From an uncultured Blautia sp. (GTDB lineage Bacteria > Bacillota > Clostridia > Lachnospirales > Lachnospiraceae), in NCBI GenBank assembly GCA_934408705.1, contig CAKRVL010000014.1:1-41983 (forward strand): DNA of 41,983 bases. The letters are read 5' to 3'. Below the pieces are notes generated by a model. The model saw only the letters and a list, made by a program, of their open reading frames with translations. It did not search any database and had not been told where the DNA came from. Shown here one piece after another: positions 23,270 through 32,713 of the stretch (positions are counted from its first letter, which is position 1; every line of letters starts with the position of its first letter). The position numbers and the translations under genes are program-made.

Positions 23270-24148
23270 ATGACAAAACAGGAATTTCGGGACTTGACAC
23301 AGAACATTGTTATTTTGGACGGCGCTACAGGCTCTAATCTGATGGCAGCCGGCATGCCTAAGGGCGTCTGCACAGAGGAATGGGTACTTGCTCATAAGGA
23401 TGTGATACAGCAGCTTCAGAGAGCTTATATAGACGCAGGAAGTGATATTATCTACGCACCTACCTTTGGCGGCAACCGGGTAAATCTCACTATGCATGGT
23501 CTCCAGGATCGTATAGAAGAGATCAACCGCACCCTGGTTTCTTATTCAAGAGAAGTAGCTGATGCCGCAGCGCACAAAGTATTCGTAGCAGCAGATATTA
23601 CCACCAGCGGCAAGATGATGGCTCCTGCCGGTGAGATGACCTACGAAGCCGCTTTCGAAATGTATCAGGAGCAGATCAATATTCTGAAGGATTCCGGCAT
23701 AGATCTGATCGTTGCCGAAACCATGATCAATATTGAAGAAACTCTGGCAGCTGTAGATGCCGCTTCTACGGTCTGCGGTCTACCCATTATGTGTACCATG
23801 ACGGTAGATGCTGACGGAAGTATTTTCAGCGGCGGTAATGCTATTGAAGCGGCTGTTTCCCTGGAAGCTGCTGGCGCAGACGCAGTAGGAGTGAATTGCT
23901 CTGTAGGTCCGGACCAGCTGATTTCCGTCATCCGCAATATTAAAGAGAATGTATCCATCCCTGTTATCGCCAAGCCTAACGCTGGAATGCCGTTCATTGA
24001 TGACAAGGGAAATGCCGTTTACTCCATGAAAGCTGATGAATTTGCGAAACACATCAAGGCACTGGTAGACGCTGGCGCAGATATCGTAGGCGGTTGCTGT
24101 GGTACCACACCGGAATACATCAGGGAGGTAAGCAGACTTTTGAAATAA
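23270..24148 (+). CDS. Zinc-dependent homocysteine S-methyltransferase family protein
   Basis: A 292-residue single-domain TIM-barrel protein equivalent to the homocysteine-binding module of MetH/BHMT. It has LDGATGSNLMAAGMP near the N-terminus, GVNCSVGP with Cys210 and GGCCGTTP with Cys276 and Cys277, the three zinc-binding thiolates. It lacks the folate, cobalamin and reactivation domains of full MetH, so it either uses a small methyl donor or works with separately encoded modules. Strong AGGAGG before the ATG. It is alone on the plus strand between two terminated minus-strand units. Methyl donor not deducible. Confidence 0.85.
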   Translation: MTKQEFRDLTQNIVILDGATGSNLMAAGMPKGVCTEEWVLAHKDVIQQLQRAYIDAGSDIIYAPTFGGNRVNLTMHGLQDRIEEINRTLVSYSREVADAAAHKVFVAADITTSGKMMAPAGEMTYEAAFEMYQEQINILKDSGIDLIVAETMINIEETLAAVDAASTVCGLPIMCTMTVDADGSIFSGGNAIEAAVSLEAAGADAVGVNCSVGPDQLISVIRNIKENVSIPVIAKPNAGMPFIDDKGNAVYSMKADEFAKHIKALVDAGADIVGGCCGTTPEYIREVSRLLK

Positions 24149-24153
24149 TGTGT

Positions 24154-24203
24154 AAAGCCACTGTAGAACCAATGGATTTCTTCCGTTCTTCTACAGTGGC
24201 TTT
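24154..24203. terminator. Bidirectional terminator between convergent genes
   Basis: A perfect 15-bp inverted repeat, AAAGCCACTGTAGAA (24154-24168) with TTCTACAGTGGCTTT (24189-24203) around a 20-nt loop. The stem ends in A/T tracts on both sides, so it can terminate both the methyltransferase gene (+) and the long polyamine operon (-). Confidence 0.88.
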
Positions 24204-24231
24204 CATTATATTCTTTTCTCTAACAATATAA

Positions 24232-25419
24232 TCACTTCACCTTGATTGCCTTCTTCGGACACATTTCCTGGCAACAAAAGCACCGGATGCATTTCTTATA
24301 ATCATAAACCGGCGGGTGATTCCTTCCATTTCGGAAATCCACAGCCTTGCCGGGGACAGGACAGCTGTTTACGCAGATTCCGCAGCTCACACATTTATCA
24401 GCCTCGATATAGGGCTTCTTCTGAAAAATATTCAGTGCTTTGGCAAGCCTGGTCCAGACATTGTTGCGAAGCTGGGTGCGATCTACATTAAATTTGGGAT
24501 TACCATATTTATCCAGCAAATCATCCATAGAAATTGTACGACGCTTTATTTCAATATCTCCTCTGTCAGCTGTAGTTGGATTCTCCCCACCAGCCACCAC
24601 AATCTCAATATTCTCTTCCTTACAATTTCCCAGTCCCATCTTCTCCCCATGGTAATTGGTGGGTACCATCTCCGGCTTCAGATACACAAGCTTTGCAAAT
24701 ACGCTGTCCAGCGCCACAGAATCTGTAGACATAAGGATCACATTCATAGCAACCGGATCTCCGGCACCTGGTCCGTTTCCTTCCATAGCTGTGATTCCAT
24801 CCATAATGTAGAGTCTCGGCTTTACATATTGATTTAAATCAATCAGCATCCTGGCAAAGCTGTCAGCACTTGGATATTTAGTATGTCCGATGGCTTTGTT
24901 TTTCCCATATATGAAACCGTAGCTATTCTTCACTGCACCTGTGATCCGCTCCAGTGCATGAGTTTTCATCTTGGAAAGAGAGATCACACAATCTGCCTCC
25001 AGCAGCTCTTTGGGCAAAATAAATTCCTTCGCCTGGATTCCCTGCGGATTCTCCACCCGCACTCCCTTCGTATAGTCAATTGCCGGGATCTGGTACTTCT
25101 CCAGATAAGTATCCATTCCAGTGCCTTGGATCACCTGCTTCGTAGTTCCATGACCACAGGAGTCTGCCAGCACAATATTCCCATAGCCTTCTTCACAAAG
25201 GATCCGGGCAAAGGCACCTACCACAACAGGATGAGTGATCACCGCCTTTTCCACCTCTGCTTTTTTCAGAAGGTTTGGCTTCAGGAGAACTTTTTCTTCT
25301 CTATTTATAAGGCTTCCTATGCCTCCAAGCTCCTCCAGTCCACTTTTCATTAACTGGTAAATCCGCTCTTCGTCATAATTTTCACAGGGAAGCACAACAA
25401 CTTTACTTTTTTTATTCAT
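24232..25419 (-). CDS. DUF362 domain protein with two C-terminal [4Fe-4S] ferredoxin clusters
   Basis: A 395-residue protein. Residues 1 to about 270 are the DUF362 domain (LLKPNLL, LADSCGHGTTKQV, ISLSKMKTHALERITGAVKNSYG, MDGITAMEGNGPGAG). The C-terminus carries two ferredoxin motifs, CVSCGICVNSC and CIRCFCCQEMC, each followed by Pro, binding two [4Fe-4S] clusters. Electron transfer is likely, but no substrate is known for this family. It is the last gene of the polyamine/PTS operon and overlaps ptsI by 8 bp, so the two are probably translated together. Its link to the transporters is unexplained. Confidence 0.85.
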   Translation of the reverse strand: MNKKSKVVVLPCENYDEERIYQLMKSGLEELGGIGSLINREEKVLLKPNLLKKAEVEKAVITHPVVVGAFARILCEEGYGNIVLADSCGHGTTKQVIQGTGMDTYLEKYQIPAIDYTKGVRVENPQGIQAKEFILPKELLEADCVISLSKMKTHALERITGAVKNSYGFIYGKNKAIGHTKYPSADSFARMLIDLNQYVKPRLYIMDGITAMEGNGPGAGDPVAMNVILMSTDSVALDSVFAKLVYLKPEMVPTNYHGEKMGLGNCKEENIEIVVAGGENPTTADRGDIEIKRRTISMDDLLDKYGNPKFNVDRTQLRNNVWTRLAKALNIFQKKPYIEADKCVSCGICVNSCPVPGKAVDFRNGRNHPPVYDYKKCIRCFCCQEMCPKKAIKVK

Positions 25420-27031
25420 TTTGTTCTCCCATATAAACCTCTCTTATTGCCTTTCTCACCGGCAAAATACAAACCGGTACCACAGATAATGCATCCACTC
25501 CCATCCTGAGGAATTGCTCTGTCAGCCTGGTATCTGCTGCCAGTTCCCCACAGAGACATACTTTGCAATTCTGTGCGTGTCCGGCTTCCACGATCATCTG
25601 GATCATCTTCAGAATTGCCGGATGATGGTCATTGTATTTTTTCTGCAATAATGGGTTCTGCCTGTCCATTGCCAGTGTGTACTGAGTCAGGTCATTCGTT
25701 CCGATTCCCATGAAATCCACCCGTTTGGCCAGTTCTTCCCCTATCATCACTGCTGCCGGGGTTTCCATCATGATTCCGGTCCGGATATCTTTAAAAGGTA
25801 TTCCTGCAGTCTTAAGCTCCATCTTCGCCTCTTCCACCACAGCTTCTACCTCATCCATTTCCTCCTCTGAACAGATCATAGGATACATCATTCCCAGATT
25901 ACCATAACAGCTTGCACGGTAAATAGCACGGATCTGAGTCTTAAATAGATTCTTCCGGTCCAGACTCAGGCGGATTCCACGATTTCCCATGAGAGGATTA
26001 GTCTCTTTCGGAATCTCAAGATAGTCTGCCATCTTATCTGCGCCAAGATCTGCAGTACGGATAACCACAAAGCGGTCGCCCATTGTCTCAGCTGTCTTTT
26101 TGTATGCCTGAAACAGCTCCTCTTCTCCCGGATAACTCTCCCTGCCAAGATACTGGAATTCGCTTCTCAGAAGCCCGATTCCTCTTGCTCCATAGTAAAG
26201 TGCACTGTTCAGATCATCCAGGCTGCCAATATTGGCATAGATTTTTACCTTATGTCCATCCTTCGTCACATCAGCTGCATCCTTCAGCTGCAAAAGTGCC
26301 TCTCGTTCTATCAGATCTGCCTTCCGCCGGATTTCGTATTCTTTGCGGACTTCACTACCCGGTTCCAGATAAACGGTTCCCGTATAACCATCAATAATGG
26401 CAACATTGTCTTCCCACTCCTCCTCGGACTGAGGAAGCCCTATACCGGTAACACATGGAATATCCATATTTTTTGCAAGAATGGCCGCATGAGAAGTAGA
26501 TGATCCAGCCCGGGTAATGATGCCAAGAAGCATATCCTTGTTCATTTCCATCAATTCTACTGGAGACAGATTCTCTGCTGCCAGGATTACAGGTTCTTCC
26601 CCGAGATCAATCTTTCTGGTATCCCCGCCCAGAATATCCAGAAGCAGACCGGATATACGGCTTACATTATAAATCCGCTCCTTCACTGAGGAATCAGTCA
26701 ATCCGGAAAAAGTGCTTTGCAGCTCATCTCTGGTAGTCTGTACCGCATAAGCTGCAGTTACCTTCTCCCCTGTGATCATGCTCTGTACCGCCCTGAGGAA
26801 GCTGCCGGAGCCAAGAAGCTCCGCCTGCTCCAGCACCAGGTTCATCTGATTCTTATCATACTCTTCCTTCAGGATCTGCATCACATGTCTTCTGGCTATA
26901 TCAAAGCTCTTCAGCTCCTTCTTCACATCATCTGCCTGATGCTGTCTGGTCTGATACTCGCCCTTCCTGTAAAATCGAATTTTGCCAATGGCTACTCCTG
27001 CGAAGGCAGAAGTTCCCTTGTATATTTCCAT
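25412..27031 (-). CDS. ptsI: PTS enzyme I (phosphoenolpyruvate-protein phosphotransferase)
   Basis: A 539-residue enzyme I, which takes phosphate from PEP and passes it to HPr. The N-terminal HPr-binding domain is followed by the phosphohistidine loop GSSTSHAAILAK (His181) and the C-terminal PEP-binding barrel with GIGLLRSEF, FVVIRTADLGADK, GNRGIRL, the metal ligands in MMETPA and MGIGTNDLTQY, and the active Cys in CLCGELAAD. The phosphohistidine loop has Ser where typical enzyme I proteins have Arg (GGRTSH), and the protein is slightly shorter than the usual 570 residues. No HPr gene is adjacent. Position behind potD is odd. Confidence 0.88.
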   Translation of the reverse strand: MEIYKGTSAFAGVAIGKIRFYRKGEYQTRQHQADDVKKELKSFDIARRHVMQILKEEYDKNQMNLVLEQAELLGSGSFLRAVQSMITGEKVTAAYAVQTTRDELQSTFSGLTDSSVKERIYNVSRISGLLLDILGGDTRKIDLGEEPVILAAENLSPVELMEMNKDMLLGIITRAGSSTSHAAILAKNMDIPCVTGIGLPQSEEEWEDNVAIIDGYTGTVYLEPGSEVRKEYEIRRKADLIEREALLQLKDAADVTKDGHKVKIYANIGSLDDLNSALYYGARGIGLLRSEFQYLGRESYPGEEELFQAYKKTAETMGDRFVVIRTADLGADKMADYLEIPKETNPLMGNRGIRLSLDRKNLFKTQIRAIYRASCYGNLGMMYPMICSEEEMDEVEAVVEEAKMELKTAGIPFKDIRTGIMMETPAAVMIGEELAKRVDFMGIGTNDLTQYTLAMDRQNPLLQKKYNDHHPAILKMIQMIVEAGHAQNCKVCLCGELAADTRLTEQFLRMGVDALSVVPVCILPVRKAIREVYMGEQNE

Positions 27032-27083
27032 GTTTTTCTCTCCTTCAAAAATCCCAGAAAAGAGTCCGCATTTCCCTGTTTAC

Positions 27084-28112
27084 TTAATCACAAGCTGCCT
27101 TAAACTCAGTCCAGTTCTTATTATACTGCTCCTCTGCTTCGGCACTTACGTTTTTAATACTCTCACCGCTTGTTACGCTATCCGGAACTACCAGATTCTC
27201 ATCAACCAGCTCATCTGCTGCTTTATTGGTGCAATAGTATCCAATATAATTAAAGCACTGTGCAGCGATTTCCGGTCTTAAAATATAATCCACAAACTGA
27301 TAAGCGGCATCTGCATTGGGAGCAGCACTTGGAATAAACATTCCCATAACGCCGAAGCCAAGACCTTCCTCCGGGTATACCACCTTCAGATCCGGATTCT
27401 CTGCCAGGGCAGCTGTCACCTGTGAAGTATACAGAAGTGCCACAGATGCTTCTCCGTTCAGCAGTGCATTCTGGGTATTATCATCCTGGATCATGCGGAT
27501 GTTCGGTGCCAGCTCTACAAGCTTCTTCCCTGCCTCAGCAATAGTATCCACATCCTCCTCATTCATGCTTTTTCCCATGGTAAGAAGTGTGATTCCATTG
27601 ATAACACGGTAGTTGGCAATCAATGCCACACTGTCCTCCAGAGAAGGATCCCACAGATCTGTGTAACCCTTGATATCAATATCCACCTCGTCCGGATCAT
27701 ATACGATCAGCGGGATTCCTGCGCCGTATGGTACAGTATATTCATCCTTTTCATCATAGAACTGTCCCTGGTAAAGAGGATTGATATTTTCCCAGTTTGT
27801 AAGCTTATCCTTGTCAAGCTTCGTGGCAAGACCTTCTTCCACGATTTTCTCAAGAATATAATCATCAGCGATTACCACATCGTAGTCTCCGCCCTTTGCC
27901 ATAGAAACCTTCTCAAGCATAGTCTCATCTGTGTCAAAGTTAGAATACACGATCTTACAGCCTGTTTCTTCTTCAAAGCCATCCAGAACCTCCTGGGGAA
28001 ACATTCCCGCCCATGTATAGAGGACCAGCTCGGAATCAGCTGCGTATACCGGTGCCACACTGCCGCATACTGCTGCGGCTGCAAGAATTACAGCAAGTAA
28101 TCTTTTCTTCAT
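27084..28112 (-). CDS. potD: Spermidine/putrescine-type substrate-binding protein
   Basis: A 342-residue extracytoplasmic binding protein of the PotD family. The signal peptide MKKRLLAVILAAAAVCGSVAPVYA lacks a clean lipobox, so it looks like Sec type I cleavage after VYA. The mature part starts with ELVLYTWAGMFPQEVLDGFEEETG and has DVVIADDYI and NTQNALLNGEASVALLYTSQ, as in PotD/PotF. The start at 28112 is preferred because GAGAGGAGA lies 8-10 nt upstream; the ATG at 28121 touches it. It follows a transporter that already has a fused binding domain, so it may serve the first transporter of the operon, which has none. Confidence 0.9.
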   Translation of the reverse strand: MKKRLLAVILAAAAVCGSVAPVYAADSELVLYTWAGMFPQEVLDGFEEETGCKIVYSNFDTDETMLEKVSMAKGGDYDVVIADDYILEKIVEEGLATKLDKDKLTNWENINPLYQGQFYDEKDEYTVPYGAGIPLIVYDPDEVDIDIKGYTDLWDPSLEDSVALIANYRVINGITLLTMGKSMNEEDVDTIAEAGKKLVELAPNIRMIQDDNTQNALLNGEASVALLYTSQVTAALAENPDLKVVYPEEGLGFGVMGMFIPSAAPNADAAYQFVDYILRPEIAAQCFNYIGYYCTNKAADELVDENLVVPDSVTSGESIKNVSAEAEEQYNKNWTEFKAACD

Positions 28113-28185
28113 AATAATCATTCTCCTCTCTGTTGCTTCGCTTGATTACTTTTCTTAGTTACTCCTCTTGGTTACTTTTTTCTGG

Positions 28186-30033
28186 TTACTCTGCCTTGAT
28201 CTTCGTCCACAGCTCCGCATATTTCTGCTTGATTTTCGGCTCCTGATAGCGGAAAATCTCGCTGTTCGGATTTTCGAAGTCCGGAATATATGAAGAAACG
28301 CCTTCATACTCTCCGGTGATCATGGTTTCGTAAACGCTCTTTACAGGAGTAGTATAACCTACTTCTTCTGTATTGCAAAGGGCAGATTCTTCTTCCAGCA
28401 TAAAATTAATAAATGCATGGGCCAGCTCTACCTCGCTGCAGTCCCTTGTAATAACCATTGCATCATACCAGTTATTTGTTCCCTGATTAGGTGTAAAATA
28501 ATCCATATTTGGATTTTCGCTGATAATATAGGACGCATCTCCGGAATAAACAACTGCCATAGCCTTGTTTCCGGAAATCATATTGTCTATTACGTCATCA
28601 CCTGCATAAATAGGGTCCATGGTATTTCTCTGGTCAACCAGCCACTGATAAGCCTCCTGGATCTGATTTTCATCTGTAGTATTCATAGAATATCCCAGAG
28701 CCTTCAATGCGATCATAAAGGAATCTCGTTCAGAATCATACATGTAGATATTTCCTTTATATTTGGTGTCGCAGAGAATGTCCCAGCCCTCCTGAAGATC
28801 ATCAGGATCAACCACTGTAGTATCATAAAGAATACCAACCGTTCCCCAGAAATACGGGCAGGAATAGCGGTTTCCGGGATCATAGCTCTTATTCATAACC
28901 TCATCCATCAGCTTATCCTTATTAGGGATCAAATCCCAGTCAATATGCTGGAGATAATCCTCCTTGATCAGACGCTCGATCATGTAATCAGACGGCACCA
29001 GCACATCGTAGGACTCTCCGCCGGACAGCTTGGTATACATCATTTCGTTGGATTCGAAAGTTTCGTAAACAACGGTACAGTTATATTCCTGTTCAAACTG
29101 TGTAAGCAGATCCAGGTCAATATATTCTCCTGCATTATAAACCTTCAGTACGTGGCTCTGTGTTGCACTACCACCACATTTCACAAGTCCGAAGCCAAGT
29201 GCCAGAACCACCAGAAGGGCAATCCCACGCTGGATTTTTTTTGCGTGTCTGCTTGCATGCTTTTCCAGAAGCTTCGGCAGTACATTGGCAAAAACCATTA
29301 CCAGCACAATGACCACGATAACGATGGTAGATAAGGCATTAATGGTAGGATTGATTCTCTTGGTCATATTGTAGACCACAATGGAAATATTTTTTACACC
29401 GTTTCCGGATACAAAATAAGAAATTACGAAATCGTCAAAGGACATGGTAAATGCCAGCAGCGCACCGGCGAAAATACCGTCCTTGATCATTGGCACAATA
29501 ACCTTTGTCAGCGCCTGGAATGGTGTTGCTCCAAGATCCATGGCTGCATTTGCCAGGTTGGGATCCAGGCTTCTTACCTTGGGATAAACGCTGGTAATTA
29601 CATATGGCGTACAAAAGGAAATATGGGCCAGCAGCATGGTAAAATATCCTTTTCTGAATCCAAGTGAGGAAAACAGCAGCATAAGTCCGATTGCTGTTAC
29701 AATATCCGGATTCAGGATAGGCAGATTATTAATGTTTAAAAGTGTCTCCTTTAGCACCTTTCTGGACTTGGAAAGACCGATGGCGGTAATAGTTCCAAGT
29801 ACTGTGGAAATCACAGTTGCCAGGATTGCAATGGTTACAGATACATAAACTGCCTTACTCACCTCTGTATTGTGAATCAGCTCCGTATACCATCTCATGG
29901 AAAATCCCGTAAACTTTGTCAGGGATTTTGATGAGTTAAAGGAAAAAATCATGGTCACCAGGATTGGCAGATAGAAGAACACCAGGCAGATGGCCACGTA
30001 AAATTTCTGAAAAAAGCTTGTTTTTTTCTGCAT
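28186..30033 (-). CDS. potCD: Polyamine ABC permease fused to a substrate-binding domain (PotC-PotD fusion)
   Basis: A 615-residue fusion. Residues 1 to about 260 are a PotC-type permease with six membrane helices and the EAA-loop AAMDLGATPFQALTKVIVPMI. A further membrane helix (about 270-287, GIALLVVLALGFGLVK) carries residues 290-615 to the outside, where they form a complete PotD-like domain (VLKVYNAGEYIDLDLLTQFEQEYN, SYDVLVPSDYMIERL, NKAMAVVYSGDASY). Such fusions are known in several Firmicutes polyamine systems. AGGAGGG lies 7 nt before the ATG. Four short repeats AGTAAYYA lie between its stop codon and potD. Confidence 0.92.
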   Translation of the reverse strand: MQKKTSFFQKFYVAICLVFFYLPILVTMIFSFNSSKSLTKFTGFSMRWYTELIHNTEVSKAVYVSVTIAILATVISTVLGTITAIGLSKSRKVLKETLLNINNLPILNPDIVTAIGLMLLFSSLGFRKGYFTMLLAHISFCTPYVITSVYPKVRSLDPNLANAAMDLGATPFQALTKVIVPMIKDGIFAGALLAFTMSFDDFVISYFVSGNGVKNISIVVYNMTKRINPTINALSTIVIVVIVLVMVFANVLPKLLEKHASRHAKKIQRGIALLVVLALGFGLVKCGGSATQSHVLKVYNAGEYIDLDLLTQFEQEYNCTVVYETFESNEMMYTKLSGGESYDVLVPSDYMIERLIKEDYLQHIDWDLIPNKDKLMDEVMNKSYDPGNRYSCPYFWGTVGILYDTTVVDPDDLQEGWDILCDTKYKGNIYMYDSERDSFMIALKALGYSMNTTDENQIQEAYQWLVDQRNTMDPIYAGDDVIDNMISGNKAMAVVYSGDASYIISENPNMDYFTPNQGTNNWYDAMVITRDCSEVELAHAFINFMLEEESALCNTEEVGYTTPVKSVYETMITGEYEGVSSYIPDFENPNSEIFRYQEPKIKQKYAELWTKIKAE

Positions 30034-30043
30034 GACGTCCCTC

Positions 30044-30865
30044 CTACTCTCCTTTTTCCTTGTCCATCCGCTTCATCAGGCTCATGGAAAGCAAAATAAT
30101 AATGGCCAGAATCATGGAAATAGCACTACCGAAGTTCCAGTCTCCCACGGAGATAAACTGGGACTCGATCAGATTACCGATAAGCATGTACTGTCCGCCT
30201 CCAAGGAGCTTCGGAATAACGAAGGAGGAAATGGCGAGAAGGAATACCATCATAATACCATTTACCACACCTGGCAGAGACAGCTTCCAGATCACCTTCC
30301 AGAAGGTCTGGAAACGATTTGCCCCCAGATCATAAGCTGCCTCAATCAGGGATTTATCCATTTTATTTAAAGATGTATGGATAGGAATGATCATAAACGG
30401 CATAAAGTTACAGATCAGACCTAGCATTACAGAAAAATCCGTATACATCATGCTGATCGGTCCCAGCCCGATCTTTCCCAGAAGATTGTTGATGATTCCG
30501 TTATCAGACAAAAGATTCATCCATGCATAAGTACGAAGAAGCATGTTGATCCACATGGGAATAGTTACCAGCATGATCAGAAGTCCCTGGACCTTCTCTG
30601 AGCATCTGGCAATGATCAGGGCAAGGGGATAACCAAGCACCAAACAGACAAAGGTGGTAAGAAGTCCCAGCCAGAAGGATTTCAGGATCACGTTCAGGTA
30701 GGTGGCTTCCAGGAATTTCACAAAGTTTCCCCAGGTGAAGGAAAGTGTCATAACTTCATTTCCTTCTGTGGTAAATGCATACAGGACAATCAGAAACAGT
30801 GGGATCACAAGGATAACGATTGCCCATATAAAATAGGGAATGATAAGACGTTTAAACTGTTTCAT
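30044..30865 (-). CDS. potB: Polyamine ABC transporter permease, PotB type
   Basis: A 273-residue permease with six predicted helices and the ATPase-docking EAA loop EAAYDLGANRFQTFWKVIWKLSLPG. Works with the PotC-PotD fusion downstream (10-bp gap) and the PotA ATPase upstream (1-bp overlap) as the second transporter of the operon. Substrate spermidine or putrescine by family; the exact one is not readable. Confidence 0.92.
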   Translation of the reverse strand: MKQFKRLIIPYFIWAIVILVIPLFLIVLYAFTTEGNEVMTLSFTWGNFVKFLEATYLNVILKSFWLGLLTTFVCLVLGYPLALIIARCSEKVQGLLIMLVTIPMWINMLLRTYAWMNLLSDNGIINNLLGKIGLGPISMMYTDFSVMLGLICNFMPFMIIPIHTSLNKMDKSLIEAAYDLGANRFQTFWKVIWKLSLPGVVNGIMMVFLLAISSFVIPKLLGGGQYMLIGNLIESQFISVGDWNFGSAISMILAIIILLSMSLMKRMDKEKGE

Positions 30866-31908
30866 TAATACGCTCCCATTCTGTACATTACATGAATGTC
30901 TTCAGGTCCGAATTTCAGTCCCACCTGGCGGCCCACTTCCGCATAATCGGTAGTCTGAACTTTATAGGTACGCAGTTCTGTTTCAACAAGGATTTCGTAA
31001 TGAACACCCTTGAAGGTTACGTTTCGAACAACGCCTGTGATTTTCGCCTGTGAAGGTTCTACAATATCCAGATCCTCCGGACGGAGTACAACCTCGATCT
31101 CTTCGTTGTCCTCAAAGCCTTTGTCCACACATTCGAAATCAAAACCGTCAAACTGAACCAGATAGTCTTTGATCATGATTCCTTCTATAATATTAGACTC
31201 TCCGATAAAGCCTGCTACGAAACGGTTCTCCGGCTCGTTATAAATATCTGTAGGTGAACCGATCTGCTGGATTTCACCATTATTCATAACAACTACCGTA
31301 TCGGACATGGAGAGGGCTTCCTCCTGGTCGTGGGTGACATAGATGAAAGTGATGCCAACTTCCTGCTGGATCTTTTTCAGCTCGATCTGCATCTGTTTTC
31401 TGATTTTTGCATCCAGAGCGCCAAGAGGCTCATCAAGAAGAAGGATCTTTGGCTCATTTACAAGGGCTCTTGCAATGGCTACTCGCTGCTGCTGTCCACC
31501 GGAAAGCAGAGTAACGTCCCTTTTTTCGAAGCCTTCCAGACCTACCATTTTTAGCATCTTGCTTACCTTCTGGCTGATCACGTCTTTGTCCATTTTTTTC
31601 AGATTCAGACCGAAGCCAATGTTATCTGCCACATTCAAATGGGGAAAAAGAGCGTATTTCTGGAAAACAGTATTTACCTCTCTCTTATATGGAGGAAGCT
31701 TGGAAATCTCAATGCCGTTAAACAAAACCTCTCCGCCGCTTGGCTCCTCGAAGCCGGCAATAATTCGAAGTGTGGTGGTCTTTCCACAGCCACTTGGTCC
31801 CAGAAGGGTGAGAAACTCGTTCTCATAGATGTCCAGGTTGATTCCACGGAGAACCTGCTGGTCATCAAAGTTTTTTGTAAGATTTTTCAACTCAATGAGT
31901 TTGTTCAT
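30865..31908 (-). CDS. potA: Polyamine ABC transporter ATPase, PotA type (second copy in operon)
   Basis: A 347-residue ATPase. Walker [15 protein letters not shown]-loop [12 protein letters not shown], signature [15 protein letters not shown], Walker [13 protein letters not shown] and the His-switch VTHDQEEA are all present, followed by a C-terminal TOBE-like regulatory domain (residues about 240-347). It overlaps potB by one base. It is about as similar to the ATPase at 33576-34583 as expected for an old duplication, not a recent one. Confidence 0.93.
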   Translation of the reverse strand: MNKLIELKNLTKNFDDQQVLRGINLDIYENEFLTLLGPSGCGKTTTLRIIAGFEEPSGGEVLFNGIEISKLPPYKREVNTVFQKYALFPHLNVADNIGFGLNLKKMDKDVISQKVSKMLKMVGLEGFEKRDVTLLSGGQQQRVAIARALVNEPKILLLDEPLGALDAKIRKQMQIELKKIQQEVGITFIYVTHDQEEALSMSDTVVVMNNGEIQQIGSPTDIYNEPENRFVAGFIGESNIIEGIMIKDYLVQFDGFDFECVDKGFEDNEEIEVVLRPEDLDIVEPSQAKITGVVRNVTFKGVHYEILVETELRTYKVQTTDYAEVGRQVGLKFGPEDIHVMYRMGAY

Positions 31909-31936
31909 TTGTTTTTCTCCTCTCTGTCCCTATCAC

Positions 31937-32713
31937 TTAATTCTTCTTTAATTTTTTGATAAATGCGTAAATAAGAAGAAGCATTACTGTAAAAGCCAGC
32001 ATGATCGTACACAGGGCATTGATTTCCGGTGTTACACCGGTTTTTATCTGAGTGTACACCTTAATAGGCAAGGTGGACATTCTCGGACCATTAACAAAGA
32101 TACTGATCACCACATCATCCATGGACATGGCGAAGGCCAGTAATGAGCCAGACGCAACTGCCGGCATGATAAGGGGCAGTGTAATATCAAAAAAGGCTCT
32201 CATAGAAGTAGCTCCAAGGTCTCTGGCAGCTTCCTCAAGGGAAGGATCCATGCCTACAAGCCTTGCTTTTACCTCCATCAATATATAAGGAATACAGAAT
32301 ACCGTATGCCCGATAAGCAGTGTCAGCATTCCGAAGGGCAGGTTCAGCATATAGAAAAATGCCATCAGTACCATGCCCAGAATAATTTCCGGTATCATAA
32401 GGGGCAAAATGGAAATGTATTCCAATGCACCCTTTGTTTTCCAGTGAAGACGTGACAGTCCTACAGCCCCCAGTGTTCCAATCACTGCTGATACTGCACA
32501 GCTGGCCACACCAAGGATCAGGCTGTTCACAAGTGCTTCCATCATGGCGCTGTCCGCAAACAGCTGCTCGTACCATTGAAGGGAAAATCCTGTCAGTTTT
32601 ACCGGAAGCTTGGATTCGTTAAAGGAAAAAATAATCACCACAGCCACCGGAAGATACATTAAAAGGAAAATCAGGCCCAGGTACAGCTTCTCGAAACGTG
32701 TGCTTTTTTTCAT
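31937..32713 (-). CDS. potC: Polyamine ABC transporter permease, PotC type (first transporter)
   Basis: A 258-residue permease with six helices and the EAA loop EEAARDLGATSMRAFFDITLPLIMP. It overlaps the preceding PotB-type gene by 4 bp (ATGA). Unlike the other PotC of this operon it has no fused binding domain, so it needs a separate binding protein, most likely potD at 27084-28112. Confidence 0.92.
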   Translation of the reverse strand: MKKSTRFEKLYLGLIFLLMYLPVAVVIIFSFNESKLPVKLTGFSLQWYEQLFADSAMMEALVNSLILGVASCAVSAVIGTLGAVGLSRLHWKTKGALEYISILPLMIPEIILGMVLMAFFYMLNLPFGMLTLLIGHTVFCIPYILMEVKARLVGMDPSLEEAARDLGATSMRAFFDITLPLIMPAVASGSLLAFAMSMDDVVISIFVNGPRMSTLPIKVYTQIKTGVTPEINALCTIMLAFTVMLLLIYAFIKKLKKN

